A stretch of 64,000 bases of DNA, from NCBI RefSeq assembly GCF_017639205.1, contig NZ_CP071139.1:6385501-6449500 (forward strand). The letters run 5' to 3'. Under the pieces are notes generated by a model. That model did no database searches. It saw only the letters and a program-made list of their open reading frames with translations, and had not been told where the DNA came from. This document shows positions 42,665 to 51,054 of this stretch, in pieces. The translations under genes and the position numbers were made by a program. Numbering within the stretch: the stretch's first letter is position 1; every line of letters begins with the position of its first letter. The DNA is from Streptomyces nojiriensis (lineage in GTDB: Bacteria > Actinomycetota > Actinomycetes > Streptomycetales > Streptomycetaceae).

Positions 42665-43458
42665 AATCTCCGTACGACGGGCGGATCTTCCGCCTGGTGA
42701 ACCGGGCGGCCTCGCTCGAAGACATCCGGGCCGAGGTTGAGGCAAACCACGACAACAACCGGTGGTGGCCCCTGGAGATCACCGACTGGCGGCTGCGGAT
42801 GCTCGCCGCCGGGTGGTCCACTCGCGTCTCCTACCGGATGGTCTCCACCTACGCGGGCGTGATCACGAAGGCGGACGAGACGGGCTTCGACGCGCTCGCC
42901 GACAGCAGCGACGACGAACTGACGGACCTGGTACGACCGATCGGCCTGCCCACGGCCCGCATCACCTACCTGCGCTCGCTCGCCGAACTCGTCGCCCGGT
43001 GGGAGAAGGAGGAGATCGACCCGGCGGCCGAGGCCGCGGACAGGGACGCCCTGATCCTGTCCTTCGCGAGCGAGGTCAACGGCGCCTCCTACAAGGTCGC
43101 CCAGTGCGCCGTGCTCTACGCACGCGGCTACCACTGCGGGATCATCCCCGTCGACTCCGGCATGGTCACCAAGCTCGCACCCGCCCTCGGTATGACCCTG
43201 CCGCCCTCGCCGATCGCCCACGAGCACATGCGACACGTCCTGGAGAACGCCGTGCGGGCCCGCCCGGCCGACTTCCGGGCCCTCGCCGACCTCCACGGCC
43301 ACCAAGTCACCATCCCCGAAGACGCCGACCCGACCTGGTGGGTCCACCTCGTCCTCATCTACTTCAAGCGGCTCTACCTCAACGGCCCCTCCCCGCTGCT
43401 GTGCCGACGCCGCCCTGTCTGCTCCCGCGTCACCGGCTGCTCCCACACCCGCCACTGA
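42661..43458 (+). CDS. Endonuclease III-like HhH-GPD DNA glycosylase
   Basis: 265 residues. The helix-hairpin-helix/GPD core is readable: RMVSTYAGVITKADETGFDA, then SEVNGASYKVAQCAVLYARG carrying Lys145 and IIPVDSGMVTKLAPALGM carrying Asp165. Their spacing matches the catalytic Lys and Asp of endonuclease III. The end CRRRPVCSRVTGC has three cysteines where the 4Fe-4S loop normally sits, with one fewer than the standard four. It could act on modified bases, or be a base-transferring relative. Four-base overlap with the previous gene. Confidence 0.75.
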   Translation: MKSPYDGRIFRLVNRAASLEDIRAEVEANHDNNRWWPLEITDWRLRMLAAGWSTRVSYRMVSTYAGVITKADETGFDALADSSDDELTDLVRPIGLPTARITYLRSLAELVARWEKEEIDPAAEAADRDALILSFASEVNGASYKVAQCAVLYARGYHCGIIPVDSGMVTKLAPALGMTLPPSPIAHEHMRHVLENAVRARPADFRALADLHGHQVTIPEDADPTWWVHLVLIYFKRLYLNGPSPLLCRRRPVCSRVTGCSHTRH

Positions 43459-43478
43459 CCACACGAAAGGAGCCAGGC

Positions 43479-44342
43479 GTGGACCGGTTAGCGGTCATCG
43501 GCAACATCTCCCGCGACCACACCCGCTACCCGGACCGGCGCGGCGGCGACCTCCTCGGAGGGGCCGCCCTGCACGTCGCGTTTGCCGCCGCCCGCGCCGG
43601 GGCCACAGCCGCCCCGGTGGCCGTGATCGGCGAGGACCTCGCGCACATCCCGGCCCAAGGCCGGCTGGCCGACCTGGACTGGTCCGCGCTCCGCATCGCG
43701 GCCGGAGCGTCGGCCGCGTTCACCATCGACTACGACCAGGACGGCCACCTCGTCGCGGTGGCCGCCGACTACGGCGTCAGCGAGGACCTCTCCGGGCACG
43801 CCCTCGCCCACATCGCCCGCCACCCCCGCGACCGCTACCACGTGTGCTGCCGCCGACCGCTGGACGTGCCCGCCGTCCTGCAAGTGCTCACCCGGTGCGG
43901 CGCCCGGTTCAGCATCGACTTCTTCCTGCCCAGCGCCGCCCACCTGATCCAGGCCGCGGCCCCGTGGCTTGCTCACGCGGACCTCGTCTTCGCCAACGCC
44001 GCCGAACATCGCCTGCTGGAACAGGTGATGCAGAGCACCGCGGCCGACGGGGTGACGCGGGGCACCTCCGCCGGCCAGGTGACTGGAGTCCTGCGGAGCG
44101 TCGTCGTCACCGACGGCCCCCGCCCCGTGCGGTGGCTCCACCACGGCCGCCCGCTCGCGGCCTGCGCCCCGCCGTATGCCCGGCCCGTGGAGGTGACCGG
44201 CGCTGGCGACACCCTCGCCGGGCACCTCCTGGCCCGCATGCTCCACGGCGACAGCCCGGCCGCGGCCCTGCGGTCCGCCGTCCTCGCCGCAACCCGGCAC
44301 ACGGCAGTACCTCGGCCCGTACCGGGCCCCTCACATTCCTGA
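43479..44342 (+). CDS. PfkB family sugar/nucleoside kinase
   Basis: 287 residues from GTG 43479 with AAAGGAG upstream. It starts MDRLAVIGNISRDHTRYP, typical of the ribokinase fold. The ATP/anion-hole motif VEVTGAGDTLAGHLLARM near residue 240 includes the catalytic Asp. The substrate is probably a sugar or nucleoside. It belongs to the same operon as the glycosylase and deoxyribosyltransferase-like genes, so a nucleoside or sugar released by them is a reasonable guess. Confidence 0.85.
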   Translation: MDRLAVIGNISRDHTRYPDRRGGDLLGGAALHVAFAAARAGATAAPVAVIGEDLAHIPAQGRLADLDWSALRIAAGASAAFTIDYDQDGHLVAVAADYGVSEDLSGHALAHIARHPRDRYHVCCRRPLDVPAVLQVLTRCGARFSIDFFLPSAAHLIQAAAPWLAHADLVFANAAEHRLLEQVMQSTAADGVTRGTSAGQVTGVLRSVVVTDGPRPVRWLHHGRPLAACAPPYARPVEVTGAGDTLAGHLLARMLHGDSPAAALRSAVLAATRHTAVPRPVPGPSHS

Positions 44343-44371
44343 CCCCACCGGACCCGACAAGGGAGCCCTTG

Positions 44372-45307
44372 GTGTACTACGTCGCCCACCGCCTCTTCGC
44401 TGCCCACGACCGCAGCCTCGGCGCGCTCGTCGCCCGCAAGCTCGCAGACAAGGCCGGCCACGACGCGGTCTTCCTGCCGTTCTGTGACACCGACGAGGAG
44501 GCCCTCGTCGCCCCCGTCAAGGGCCTGCGCCTGTTCGAACTCGACCAGGACCGGCTGCGGAGCCTCACCGGGATGATCGCCGTCCTCCACGGCCCCAGCC
44601 TGGACGACGGCGTGTGCATGGAAATCGGCTACGCCAGTGCGCTCGGTGTCCCCGTCGTCGTCCTGACCACCGACTTCCAGACCTACTCGGCCGGGGAACG
44701 GACCACCCGGTGGGAGTTCCCCGACCCGCTGGTGGAGACCCTCGCCACCCGCATCATCCGCGTCGACCGCCTCGGGGAGCCCGAGCACAACCCGGACCGC
44801 TTCGACGCCTTCACCGCCCGCAACGCTGTCCAAGTCGAGCTGGCGGCCACCGCCGCCGTCAACGGCGTCCTGACCACCTCGCAAGGACCGCGCCCGCTGC
44901 CCGTACGTACCGTCGTGCGGCCCGGCACGGTGTTCCTGGAATCTTCCCCGTACGCACCGCACCCGGCGGCCCTCCACGAGGTCGCGCGCGTCCAGGCCAC
45001 CGCCGTCATGACGCCGTCCCGGTTCACCGCCCGCGACAGTCTGGCCGCTGCCCGCTCGGACTGGGACATGGCCCTTCGGGCCGAGTCCCTCGTCCTGGAC
45101 GTGTCCGGCCCGGAGACCCCGCCCGGCGCCGCCCTCCTCACCGGCGCGGCAGCCGCCCTGGGCCGCAAGGTCGCCGCCTTCCAGCCCCGCCCCACCTACA
45201 CGCACGCCCACGGCCGCGAGCCGAACTGGCGCAACCTCATGATCCAGTACGGCACCACGGCCCACCTCGGCGATCCCCAGGCACTCGCCGACTGGCTGGC
45301 CTCATGA
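44372..45307 (+). CDS. Nucleoside 2-deoxyribosyltransferase-like protein
   Basis: 311 residues from GTG 44372 (AAGGGAG upstream). It begins MYYVAHRLFAAHDRSLGALV. The nucleoside 2-deoxyribosyltransferase signature is LDDGVCMEIGYASALGVPVV with Asp78/79 and the candidate nucleophile Glu84. The second half (ESLVLDVSGPETPPGAALLT, GAAAALGRKVAAFQ) looks like a degenerate repeat of the same fold, so the protein may be an internal tandem. Such enzymes move deoxyribose between bases or hydrolyse deoxynucleotides. Four-base overlap with the next gene. Confidence 0.75.
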   Translation: MYYVAHRLFAAHDRSLGALVARKLADKAGHDAVFLPFCDTDEEALVAPVKGLRLFELDQDRLRSLTGMIAVLHGPSLDDGVCMEIGYASALGVPVVVLTTDFQTYSAGERTTRWEFPDPLVETLATRIIRVDRLGEPEHNPDRFDAFTARNAVQVELAATAAVNGVLTTSQGPRPLPVRTVVRPGTVFLESSPYAPHPAALHEVARVQATAVMTPSRFTARDSLAAARSDWDMALRAESLVLDVSGPETPPGAALLTGAAAALGRKVAAFQPRPTYTHAHGREPNWRNLMIQYGTTAHLGDPQALADWLAS

Positions 45308-45801
45308 GCCCCGGCCTCGCCGCCTACCGGACCCTCGTCCTGGAAGGCTGTGACGGCGCGGGCAAGTCCACCCTGGCCGCCCGCCTCGCAGACGAGCACG
45401 GCTTCACCGTTGTCCACTCGCCCCGAACTCCGGACTCCCTCGACCTCATCGCCCGCTACCGCGAGCTTCTGGCCCTGCCCGGCCGCCTCATCCTCGACCG
45501 GTGCTTCATCAGCGAACTCGTCTACGGCCCCCTGTATCGCGACACCTCCCGCATCACCTGGGCGCAGGCCCACGACCTGGCCAAAGCCGTCGCCAACCGC
45601 GACGGCGCCCTCTGCCACCTGACGGCCCCCGCCGAAGTGATCCGCGCCCGGCTCATGGCCCGCGACGGCGAAGCTCCGCTGCACGCGCAGGTCGCCGCAT
45701 TGCTCGCCGGGTACAGCAGCGTCTTCCAACGGCTCGGGGAACGCGTCCCGGTCATCACCCTCCACGCCGCAGCCGACGATGAGGTGCCCTCGTCCGGATG
45801 A
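45304..45801 (+). CDS. Thymidylate-kinase-like P-loop kinase
   Basis: 165 residues. The P-loop LEGCDGAGKSTLAARLA (about 13-29) and the DR(F/Y) block ILDRCFISELVYGPLYRD are those of dTMP kinase and related nucleotide kinases. It is shorter than typical TMP kinase (about 205-215) and lacks an obvious Arg-rich lid, so substrate specificity may differ: a modified nucleotide or nucleoside is possible. It is coupled to the deoxyribosyltransferase-like gene (ATGA overlap). Confidence 0.8.
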   Translation: MSPGLAAYRTLVLEGCDGAGKSTLAARLADEHGFTVVHSPRTPDSLDLIARYRELLALPGRLILDRCFISELVYGPLYRDTSRITWAQAHDLAKAVANRDGALCHLTAPAEVIRARLMARDGEAPLHAQVAALLAGYSSVFQRLGERVPVITLHAAADDEVPSSG

Positions 45802-45883
45802 GTCCGGGGGAACACCCAGTGGGCGACATAGGCCCCTCGCTAAGCTCCGGCAGCACGAGCAACACCCCGTGCCCGGAGGAACA

Positions 45884-46198
45884 GTGGACATCCGCTCAGC
45901 CCAGAAGGTCGCCTGGGACAACAAGGTCGACAAGAACTTCAACACCAGCAACGTGCCCCTGGAGTTCGGGCTTCTCACCGCCGAAGTCGGCGAAGCCTTC
46001 ACCGCATGGCGCAAGGGCCTGCCCGACTTCGGCGAGGAACTCGCCGACGTGTTCCTGTACGTCGCCGCCGTCGCCGAGATGAACGGCATCGACCTGCAAG
46101 ACGAGGTCGAACGCAAGCTCACCAAGAACAAGGCCCGGGTCTACGAACGCGACGAGCGCGGAGTTCCCGTCCGGGTCCATGAGCCTGACGCGGACTGA
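45884..46198 (+). CDS. MazG-like nucleotide pyrophosphohydrolase
   Basis: 104 residues from GTG 45884, with a perfect GGAGG upstream. The MazG core is FGLLTAEVGEAFTAWRKGLP followed by EELADVFLYVAAVAEMNG; the ExxE and ExxD metal-binding pairs are present. It converts NTPs or dNTPs to monophosphates plus pyrophosphate and often removes non-canonical nucleotides. It is the last gene of the operon, before two strong terminators. Confidence 0.85.
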   Translation: MDIRSAQKVAWDNKVDKNFNTSNVPLEFGLLTAEVGEAFTAWRKGLPDFGEELADVFLYVAAVAEMNGIDLQDEVERKLTKNKARVYERDERGVPVRVHEPDAD

Positions 46199-46330
46199 TC
46201 AGCACACGGTGATCGGCAGCACCTGGCCGGCGCGGGCACTGTCGATCACTGTGGCGGCCCCTGACCCCGGTGGTCACGCGGCTCCCACCTCACGCCGCGT
46301 CCGAGTGGAACGACCATCTGAATCCCCTAG

Positions 46331-46372
46331 GCAGAGGGCCCCGGCAAACGCGCCGGGGCCCTCTGCTTCTCT
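46331..46372 (+). terminator. Intrinsic terminator of nucleotide-type operon
   Basis: A perfect 15-base stem (46331-46345 with 46352-46366), loop AAACGC, then TTCTCTCT. It lies 130 bases after the MazG stop. The surrounding 46199-46457 stretch has no other supported feature. Confidence 0.85.
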
Positions 46373-46457
46373 CTAATGCCTAGAGCGCGCGGACACCGTG
46401 GCGCCAGATTCCGGGCGTCCCAGCCAGCCGGGTCAGCCGGGGACGAGGAAGTAACGA

Positions 46458-46497
46458 GAAGGGGCCACGGAGCAACTGCTCCGTGGCCCCTTCTTTT
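46458..46497. terminator. Second, bidirectional terminator
   Basis: A long stem: GAAGGGGCCACGGAGCA with TGCTCCGTGGCCCCTTC, a very short loop, then TTTTC. It can also serve the converging minus-strand gene at 46516-46725. Confidence 0.85.
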
Positions 46498-46515
46498 CAA
46501 GTGACCCGACCTTGA

Positions 46516-46725
46516 CTATTCGTCGCGGACGGTTCCGGCAGTGCGCCGGGTCACAGCGATGTCCCCGGCCGTGAGGATGGCGATCACCACGACGAGCGCC
46601 CAGAGGGTCTGGCCGTGGACGCCGCCGAACGGGATGTACCCAGCCAGCGGCACGGACGCGGCACCTCGGTAGTGCGCGGCCGCCTTCTTCGCCACCCGGC
46701 GGGGGTTGGCGACCCGAACAAGCAT
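46516..46725 (-). CDS. Small membrane protein
   Basis: 69 residues from ATG 46725 with GGAGAGGGAG upstream; the frame is open for 35 more codons without a good site. The N-terminal part is basic (MLVRVANPRRVAKKAAAHYR), then one membrane helix (about 43-62, TLWALVVVIAILTAGDIAV). The family is not recognised. It is divergent from the NACHT gene. Confidence 0.55.
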   Translation of the reverse strand: MLVRVANPRRVAKKAAAHYRGAASVPLAGYIPFGGVHGQTLWALVVVIAILTAGDIAVTRRTAGTVRDE

Positions 46726-46984
46726 GTCGGGCTCCCTCTCCTGCGCCGTGTCCCCGCGCTGGTCACCCGCCAGCGCCTCACGGTCGCATTTACACTTGTC
46801 ACTGTCCGCATACGCGTGGTGACTTGACACGTACGTGCCCCCTCGAAGAGGTGATGGTGATCACGAGCCAAACGACGGCAGCACCTCAACGCGCGACTGT
46901 AAGGTCGAGGTGTAAACCAAATCTTACACGGCGTCGCCGGTAGATTTCTACTTGCTGAGCCATGGACGTGATGAAGGGCAACGG

Positions 46985-49231
46985 ATGCCGATCGATGACG
47001 GTGCGGCAGGGCCCGCCACACCAGCCGAGCAGCTTGCAACCGAGCTTCGTGCGCTCAGGGATGCGGCTGGTCGGCCAAGCCTGCGTACGATCGCCAGCGG
47101 AACTGGCAGGGTGAGCCACACCACCGTGGCCGAGGCCTTGCAGGGCCGACGGGTGCTCACCTGGCCGGTCCTAGCGGCCATCGTCAAACAGCTTGGCGGG
47201 GACGAGTCAGCCTTTCGCGCGCGTTGGATCGCCGCGACAAGCGCTTCCCCGACCCCGACGGAGTCCGAGCGGGAGGAGACGGTTTTCATCGCCCGCTATC
47301 GAGAACGGGCGGCTGACTACTACAACGTGATGCACGTCGATCACGTTCGTCGCGCTCGTTTCGAAGATCTGTACGTCACTCCGCGGGTCAGCAGAGCCTT
47401 GAAGAGCGGCACTCTCAGCGAGGGGGTCGAGCTTGATGTCCAGCAGTTCGACAGCGAGATTCGCCGCGCAGTCCTGCTCGGCGGCCCAGGGGCTGGCAAG
47501 ACCACACTGTGCCAGGCACTCATCTGCCGGCATGCGCAGGACGCCGACCTCCCAGTGGCTTTTCTAGTCCGAGTGCGGGAGTTTGCAGCCGACTTCCCAC
47601 CCGAGCGATCTGTAGTCGGCTATATCGAGCACCACCTTGAAGCGGTGTTTCAACTTCGGCTGCCACAGGGGCTCCTGGAGCGGAAACTTCAGCGTGAGCC
47701 GCTGCTGGTGATATTTGACGCCCTTGACGATGTTCCCGATGCCGCTGGCCAGAATCACCTTGCGTCGATCATCAAGCTCTTCAGTAGTGAATTTCCTCTT
47801 ACCAGGATCCTGATCACCTCACGAGCCTCTTCATACCGAAATGCGCACTTCAACCTGGCAAGGTTTGACGGATATAACCTAGAGGGCTTCAACGGCGACG
47901 AGGCGCGTGAGTTCGCCAAGCGCTGGTTCGCGTATCAAGATGGGGCTGGTAGCGAGGACGCTGAATCAAAATCTCGCGAGCTGATTCGCCAGAGTTCATC
48001 GGTGGCTGATCTGCGTAAGTCGCCACTGGCGTGGACCATTCTGTGCTCTCTTTACGAAGAGCATGGTGATGTTCCTCGCAGTATTCCTGCTTTCTTTAGT
48101 CGATGGTGGCAAGGTCAGACTCTCAACCAGAGTCGGCACACCGACGCTACTAATCGACTTCAAGAGGCCGCTCAAAAAGTCTTGCCTCATGTGGCCTACT
48201 ACATGCTTAGAAATAACCGTAGCGACCTGTCTGGCGATCAGTTCATCTCTCTCGCGTCAGATTTTCTGCGCACTCAGTATGAGACCTCTGAGGAAGCCTG
48301 GCGGCTAGCGCGGGAAACTCTGGACTACTTGAGCCAACGAACGGCGATCTTCACCGCGCTACAGGTTCGACCTGACGGCAGTGAAAGCTACGGATTTTTT
48401 CATCGGTCATTCATGGAATATGAGGCAGCTCTCTACGAAGCCTGGCAGATCGACAACCCACACGAGCTGGCGGAGTCGGTACTGAGGCGCATCGCCCACG
48501 GCGATGAGTCATTTTCTGGTGAGCTGGTCGTGCAGTTGTCGGAGCGGTATCGGGAGGGCAAGGGGGTCCGAGTCATCAGCGAAATCCTTGATGCCACCCC
48601 GCAACTCCCGTCTGATCTTCTATCGGCTGTGATTAAATTCCTAGAGCGGTGCAGCCATCTGATTGCTCTTCCATATAGCCTGGATGCTCAGATTCTGTCG
48701 CTGCTAAACGCTGCGACAACAGACCGCCCTGTACCTCCTGAGACACTTCCACGCCAGAATGCCGTTTCCCTCACAGAAGAGATGAGCTCCTGGGGTATTA
48801 GCAAGAATGTCCCGGGGCCTGTCTCCAGCGCGCTAGATATGATCCGGGGATTGCTGGTTCGCCCTGCTGCTGAGTCCCAGCTCACGTCATTCGCCGTCAT
48901 CTGGGGTTGGGCGACCTTGGAAGATTGCCTTCTTGGCTTTTTCCAAGTCTCAGATCTTGATGAGCACGGTCAATCCGACGCCACACTCAATAGCAAGCTG
49001 CTTCGCCATTCCACCTGGGATCTCGTTAAGGAGGCAGAGCGCCGAGGTCTTCTCACGGCAGCTGATACTGGGCAACTAAGTGCCGCCTGGAAGTTGCGTA
49101 ACACCCTCGCCCACGGCCCAGGCCCTCAAACATCAAGCGAAGTCTCACTCCTGCCGGCCGTCCAAGCAGTCGAGGCAATCCAGCATGCCGTATCTCAGCT
49201 CTTCCAGCGTGCCGCCGAGATAAACTCATAG
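46985..49231 (+). CDS. HTH-NACHT-HEPN STAND NTPase, anti-phage type
   Basis: 748 residues from ATG 46985 (AAGGGC upstream). Three parts: an N-terminal XRE-like helix-turn-helix (about 15-80, LRTIASGTGRVSHTTVAEAL); a NACHT/STAND NTPase with Walker A LLGGPGAGKTTL (166-174) and Walker B LLVIFDALDDVPD (240-250); and a C-terminal helical domain ending with KLRNTLAHG, where Arg705 and His710 fit the HEPN RNase motif RX4H. Bacterial NACHT proteins sense phage and activate a fused effector; HEPN would cut RNA. The gene is AT-richer than its neighbours, a sign of transfer. Confidence 0.75.
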   Translation: MPIDDGAAGPATPAEQLATELRALRDAAGRPSLRTIASGTGRVSHTTVAEALQGRRVLTWPVLAAIVKQLGGDESAFRARWIAATSASPTPTESEREETVFIARYRERAADYYNVMHVDHVRRARFEDLYVTPRVSRALKSGTLSEGVELDVQQFDSEIRRAVLLGGPGAGKTTLCQALICRHAQDADLPVAFLVRVREFAADFPPERSVVGYIEHHLEAVFQLRLPQGLLERKLQREPLLVIFDALDDVPDAAGQNHLASIIKLFSSEFPLTRILITSRASSYRNAHFNLARFDGYNLEGFNGDEAREFAKRWFAYQDGAGSEDAESKSRELIRQSSSVADLRKSPLAWTILCSLYEEHGDVPRSIPAFFSRWWQGQTLNQSRHTDATNRLQEAAQKVLPHVAYYMLRNNRSDLSGDQFISLASDFLRTQYETSEEAWRLARETLDYLSQRTAIFTALQVRPDGSESYGFFHRSFMEYEAALYEAWQIDNPHELAESVLRRIAHGDESFSGELVVQLSERYREGKGVRVISEILDATPQLPSDLLSAVIKFLERCSHLIALPYSLDAQILSLLNAATTDRPVPPETLPRQNAVSLTEEMSSWGISKNVPGPVSSALDMIRGLLVRPAAESQLTSFAVIWGWATLEDCLLGFFQVSDLDEHGQSDATLNSKLLRHSTWDLVKEAERRGLLTAADTGQLSAAWKLRNTLAHGPGPQTSSEVSLLPAVQAVEAIQHAVSQLFQRAAEINS

Positions 49232-49299
49232 GCGGTTATAAGTCAAAGTGGGAAGCCGCTCCACGGGCGGCCCCACTATCGACCTGTGCTGCTGCTCCC

Positions 49300-50280
49300 T
49301 TACAGGTTGAACTTCGCCACCACTGGCGAGTGGTCGGACGGCTTGTCGTGCGCCGCGGCCGGCTGGGCCTCCACCACGTTCGGCAGTTTCTCGTTGCCGG
49401 TGGAGACCTCCTGGAACTTGGCCAGCAGCGAGTGGCTGATCATGATGTGGTCGATCAGCTCGTGCTGGCCCTCGAAGATGCGGGAGAAGCCTCCCTGCTC
49501 CAGGATGTGCGGGGCCAGGTTCCACAGGCGGTTGGCATCGCCCGGGTTGTCGGGGTGAGTGAAGCCGCCCGTGCCGATCTGCGAGCCGGGCGGGCCGTAC
49601 AGGATCTGGGTGGTGGCGGCCTGCCACCCGTCGTTGAAGTCGCCCAGCACGATGACATCGCGGTTCTTGCCGTCGCCCTGGAGCAGGTCGTCGGCCAGGC
49701 CACGCATGGTGACGGCCTCGGCGGTGCGGCGGAAAAGTGCGTAAGCCTCGTAGCGGGCGCGCAGGTGCTCGTCGTTGGTGCTGTGCTGCTTGTTCGGGAA
49801 GGTCAGCAACTTCGACTTCAGGTGGCAGACGGCCACGCGGAGGCTCTGGCCGGGAGACGGCTCGACCCGTACGGCCAGACCGCCGCGCCCCATCTCGCTG
49901 GTGAGGGCGTCGTCGCCCTGGTCCTCGACCTGGATGGGGCGGAGGTGGTCCGGGAAGTCCTTGCGCTGCTGGACGTCGAGCAGAGGGAAGCGGCTGATGA
50001 CGCCCACGCGGATGCCGCGGGGGTCGGGGTGGTTCGACAGGGCGCTGTGCCAGGTGCCCGGCAGCTTGGCCACCAGGTCGTCCAGCGCTTCCTGGCTGCC
50101 GACCTCCTGCACGCCGAGCAGGTCCGGCCCGATCTCGGTAATGACGCCGGCCAAGGCCTCGACTTTGGCGTCGTAGGTCGCTTGGTCCTTGGCGGCGCAC
50201 TTGTTGGGGTTGGGGGTGCTGCCCGCTGGCAGCGGTCGGCAGAAGTTCTCTACGTTCCAGGTCCCGATGATCAAGCTCAC
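49300..50280 (-). CDS. Endonuclease/exonuclease/phosphatase family protein
   Basis: 326 residues. All five EEP blocks are visible: GTWNVENF near the start, LLGVQEVGS, AVCHLKSKLL, IVLGDFNDGW and KPSDHSPVVAKF at the end, giving the metal-binding and catalytic Asn, Glu, His, Asp and His residues. There is no signal peptide, so it is probably cytoplasmic, acting on nucleic acid or phosphoesters. The target is unknown. Its location between the NACHT gene and small genes could mean a defence-linked nuclease, but no partner is proven. Confidence 0.85.
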   Translation of the reverse strand: MSLIIGTWNVENFCRPLPAGSTPNPNKCAAKDQATYDAKVEALAGVITEIGPDLLGVQEVGSQEALDDLVAKLPGTWHSALSNHPDPRGIRVGVISRFPLLDVQQRKDFPDHLRPIQVEDQGDDALTSEMGRGGLAVRVEPSPGQSLRVAVCHLKSKLLTFPNKQHSTNDEHLRARYEAYALFRRTAEAVTMRGLADDLLQGDGKNRDVIVLGDFNDGWQAATTQILYGPPGSQIGTGGFTHPDNPGDANRLWNLAPHILEQGGFSRIFEGQHELIDHIMISHSLLAKFQEVSTGNEKLPNVVEAQPAAAHDKPSDHSPVVAKFNL

Positions 50281-50732
50281 GGCTGCTCCCGTCGTCGTTG
50301 ACCAGTTCGCGGACTAGTCTTTCGGACCCATCCGAACGGGCTCGATACCCCGGGTGGACGCGCCTGGATCTTCACTCATCGGCAGCAGTTGTCGGACGAG
50401 CTCGGGTCCGGTTGCTCGCTCCAGCATCACCATCACGGCCGCCGGCTGGCTGATCGCTCACTGGCCTGGGGTGCCTGAAGGGAGCGCTGCTGCCGACTTC
50501 GGTTGTTCTTTGGATAGCGGCTGCGGACCGGCAGCCTGCGGCTGTGCCGCAGACAAAGCTTGCCCAGCACTCCGAATTCTTGGCCTCGGGCCAGAAGAAA
50601 GGCTATTGACCGCAGTGCGCGACAATGAGACGATTCGGGCAATTTCTAGGCGCCCCATGAATTGGCATGTTGCATTATTCATTCAAGTCGCCAAGGAGTA
50701 GCACCGCAAATTCAAAACGGGAGGACGTCTAA
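50281..50732. other. Intergenic stretch without a supported gene
   Basis: Contains a plus-strand 115-codon frame (50354-50701) of uneven composition with no ribosome site, judged a chance frame. The AT-rich end (50640-50732) includes a 14-codon frame MNWHVALFIQVAKE at 50657-50701, a possible leader before 50733. Nothing else is seen. Confidence 0.4.
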
Positions 50733-51002
50733 ATGGGAATCGTCTCTTGCGTTTCTCGCCTCTTCCGAAAGCCCCGAAAATTGCCACCCTGTCGCCATAG
50801 TTGGACAGCATGGCACACCGATGACACTGAGCCCGTCCATGAGATCCCCGAATCTGAGCGAGGCCGCGTTATTGGCTATGCCCTCTCGGCTCTCTACTTC
50901 GCCTGGCAGCGCGAATGCACCCGGTGCGGGCTCTCGTACACAATGCTCGACGATGAGTCGGGGGAGCGCCTCCATGTCGGAGAGTGTCCGTATGTATTTT
51001 AG
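50733..51002 (+). CDS. Small Cys-containing protein
   Basis: 89 residues from ATG 50733, with GGGAGG upstream. It has a basic start (MGIVSCVSRLFRKPRKLPPC), then WTAWHTDDTEP, and a zinc-type CTRCG near residue 62 with a later Cys. The family is not recognised. Codons are AT-richer than the host. Confidence 0.6.
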   Translation: MGIVSCVSRLFRKPRKLPPCRHSWTAWHTDDTEPVHEIPESERGRVIGYALSALYFAWQRECTRCGLSYTMLDDESGERLHVGECPYVF

Positions 51003-51054
51003 TGTCCGCAGCATACTCCGGTGAGAGCGCAGAGCCCTCGCCGGATTTTCATGA

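Noticed and set aside
50354..50701. 115-codon plus-strand frame
   Set aside because: No ribosome site, uneven composition and no recognisable pattern; treated as a chance frame.
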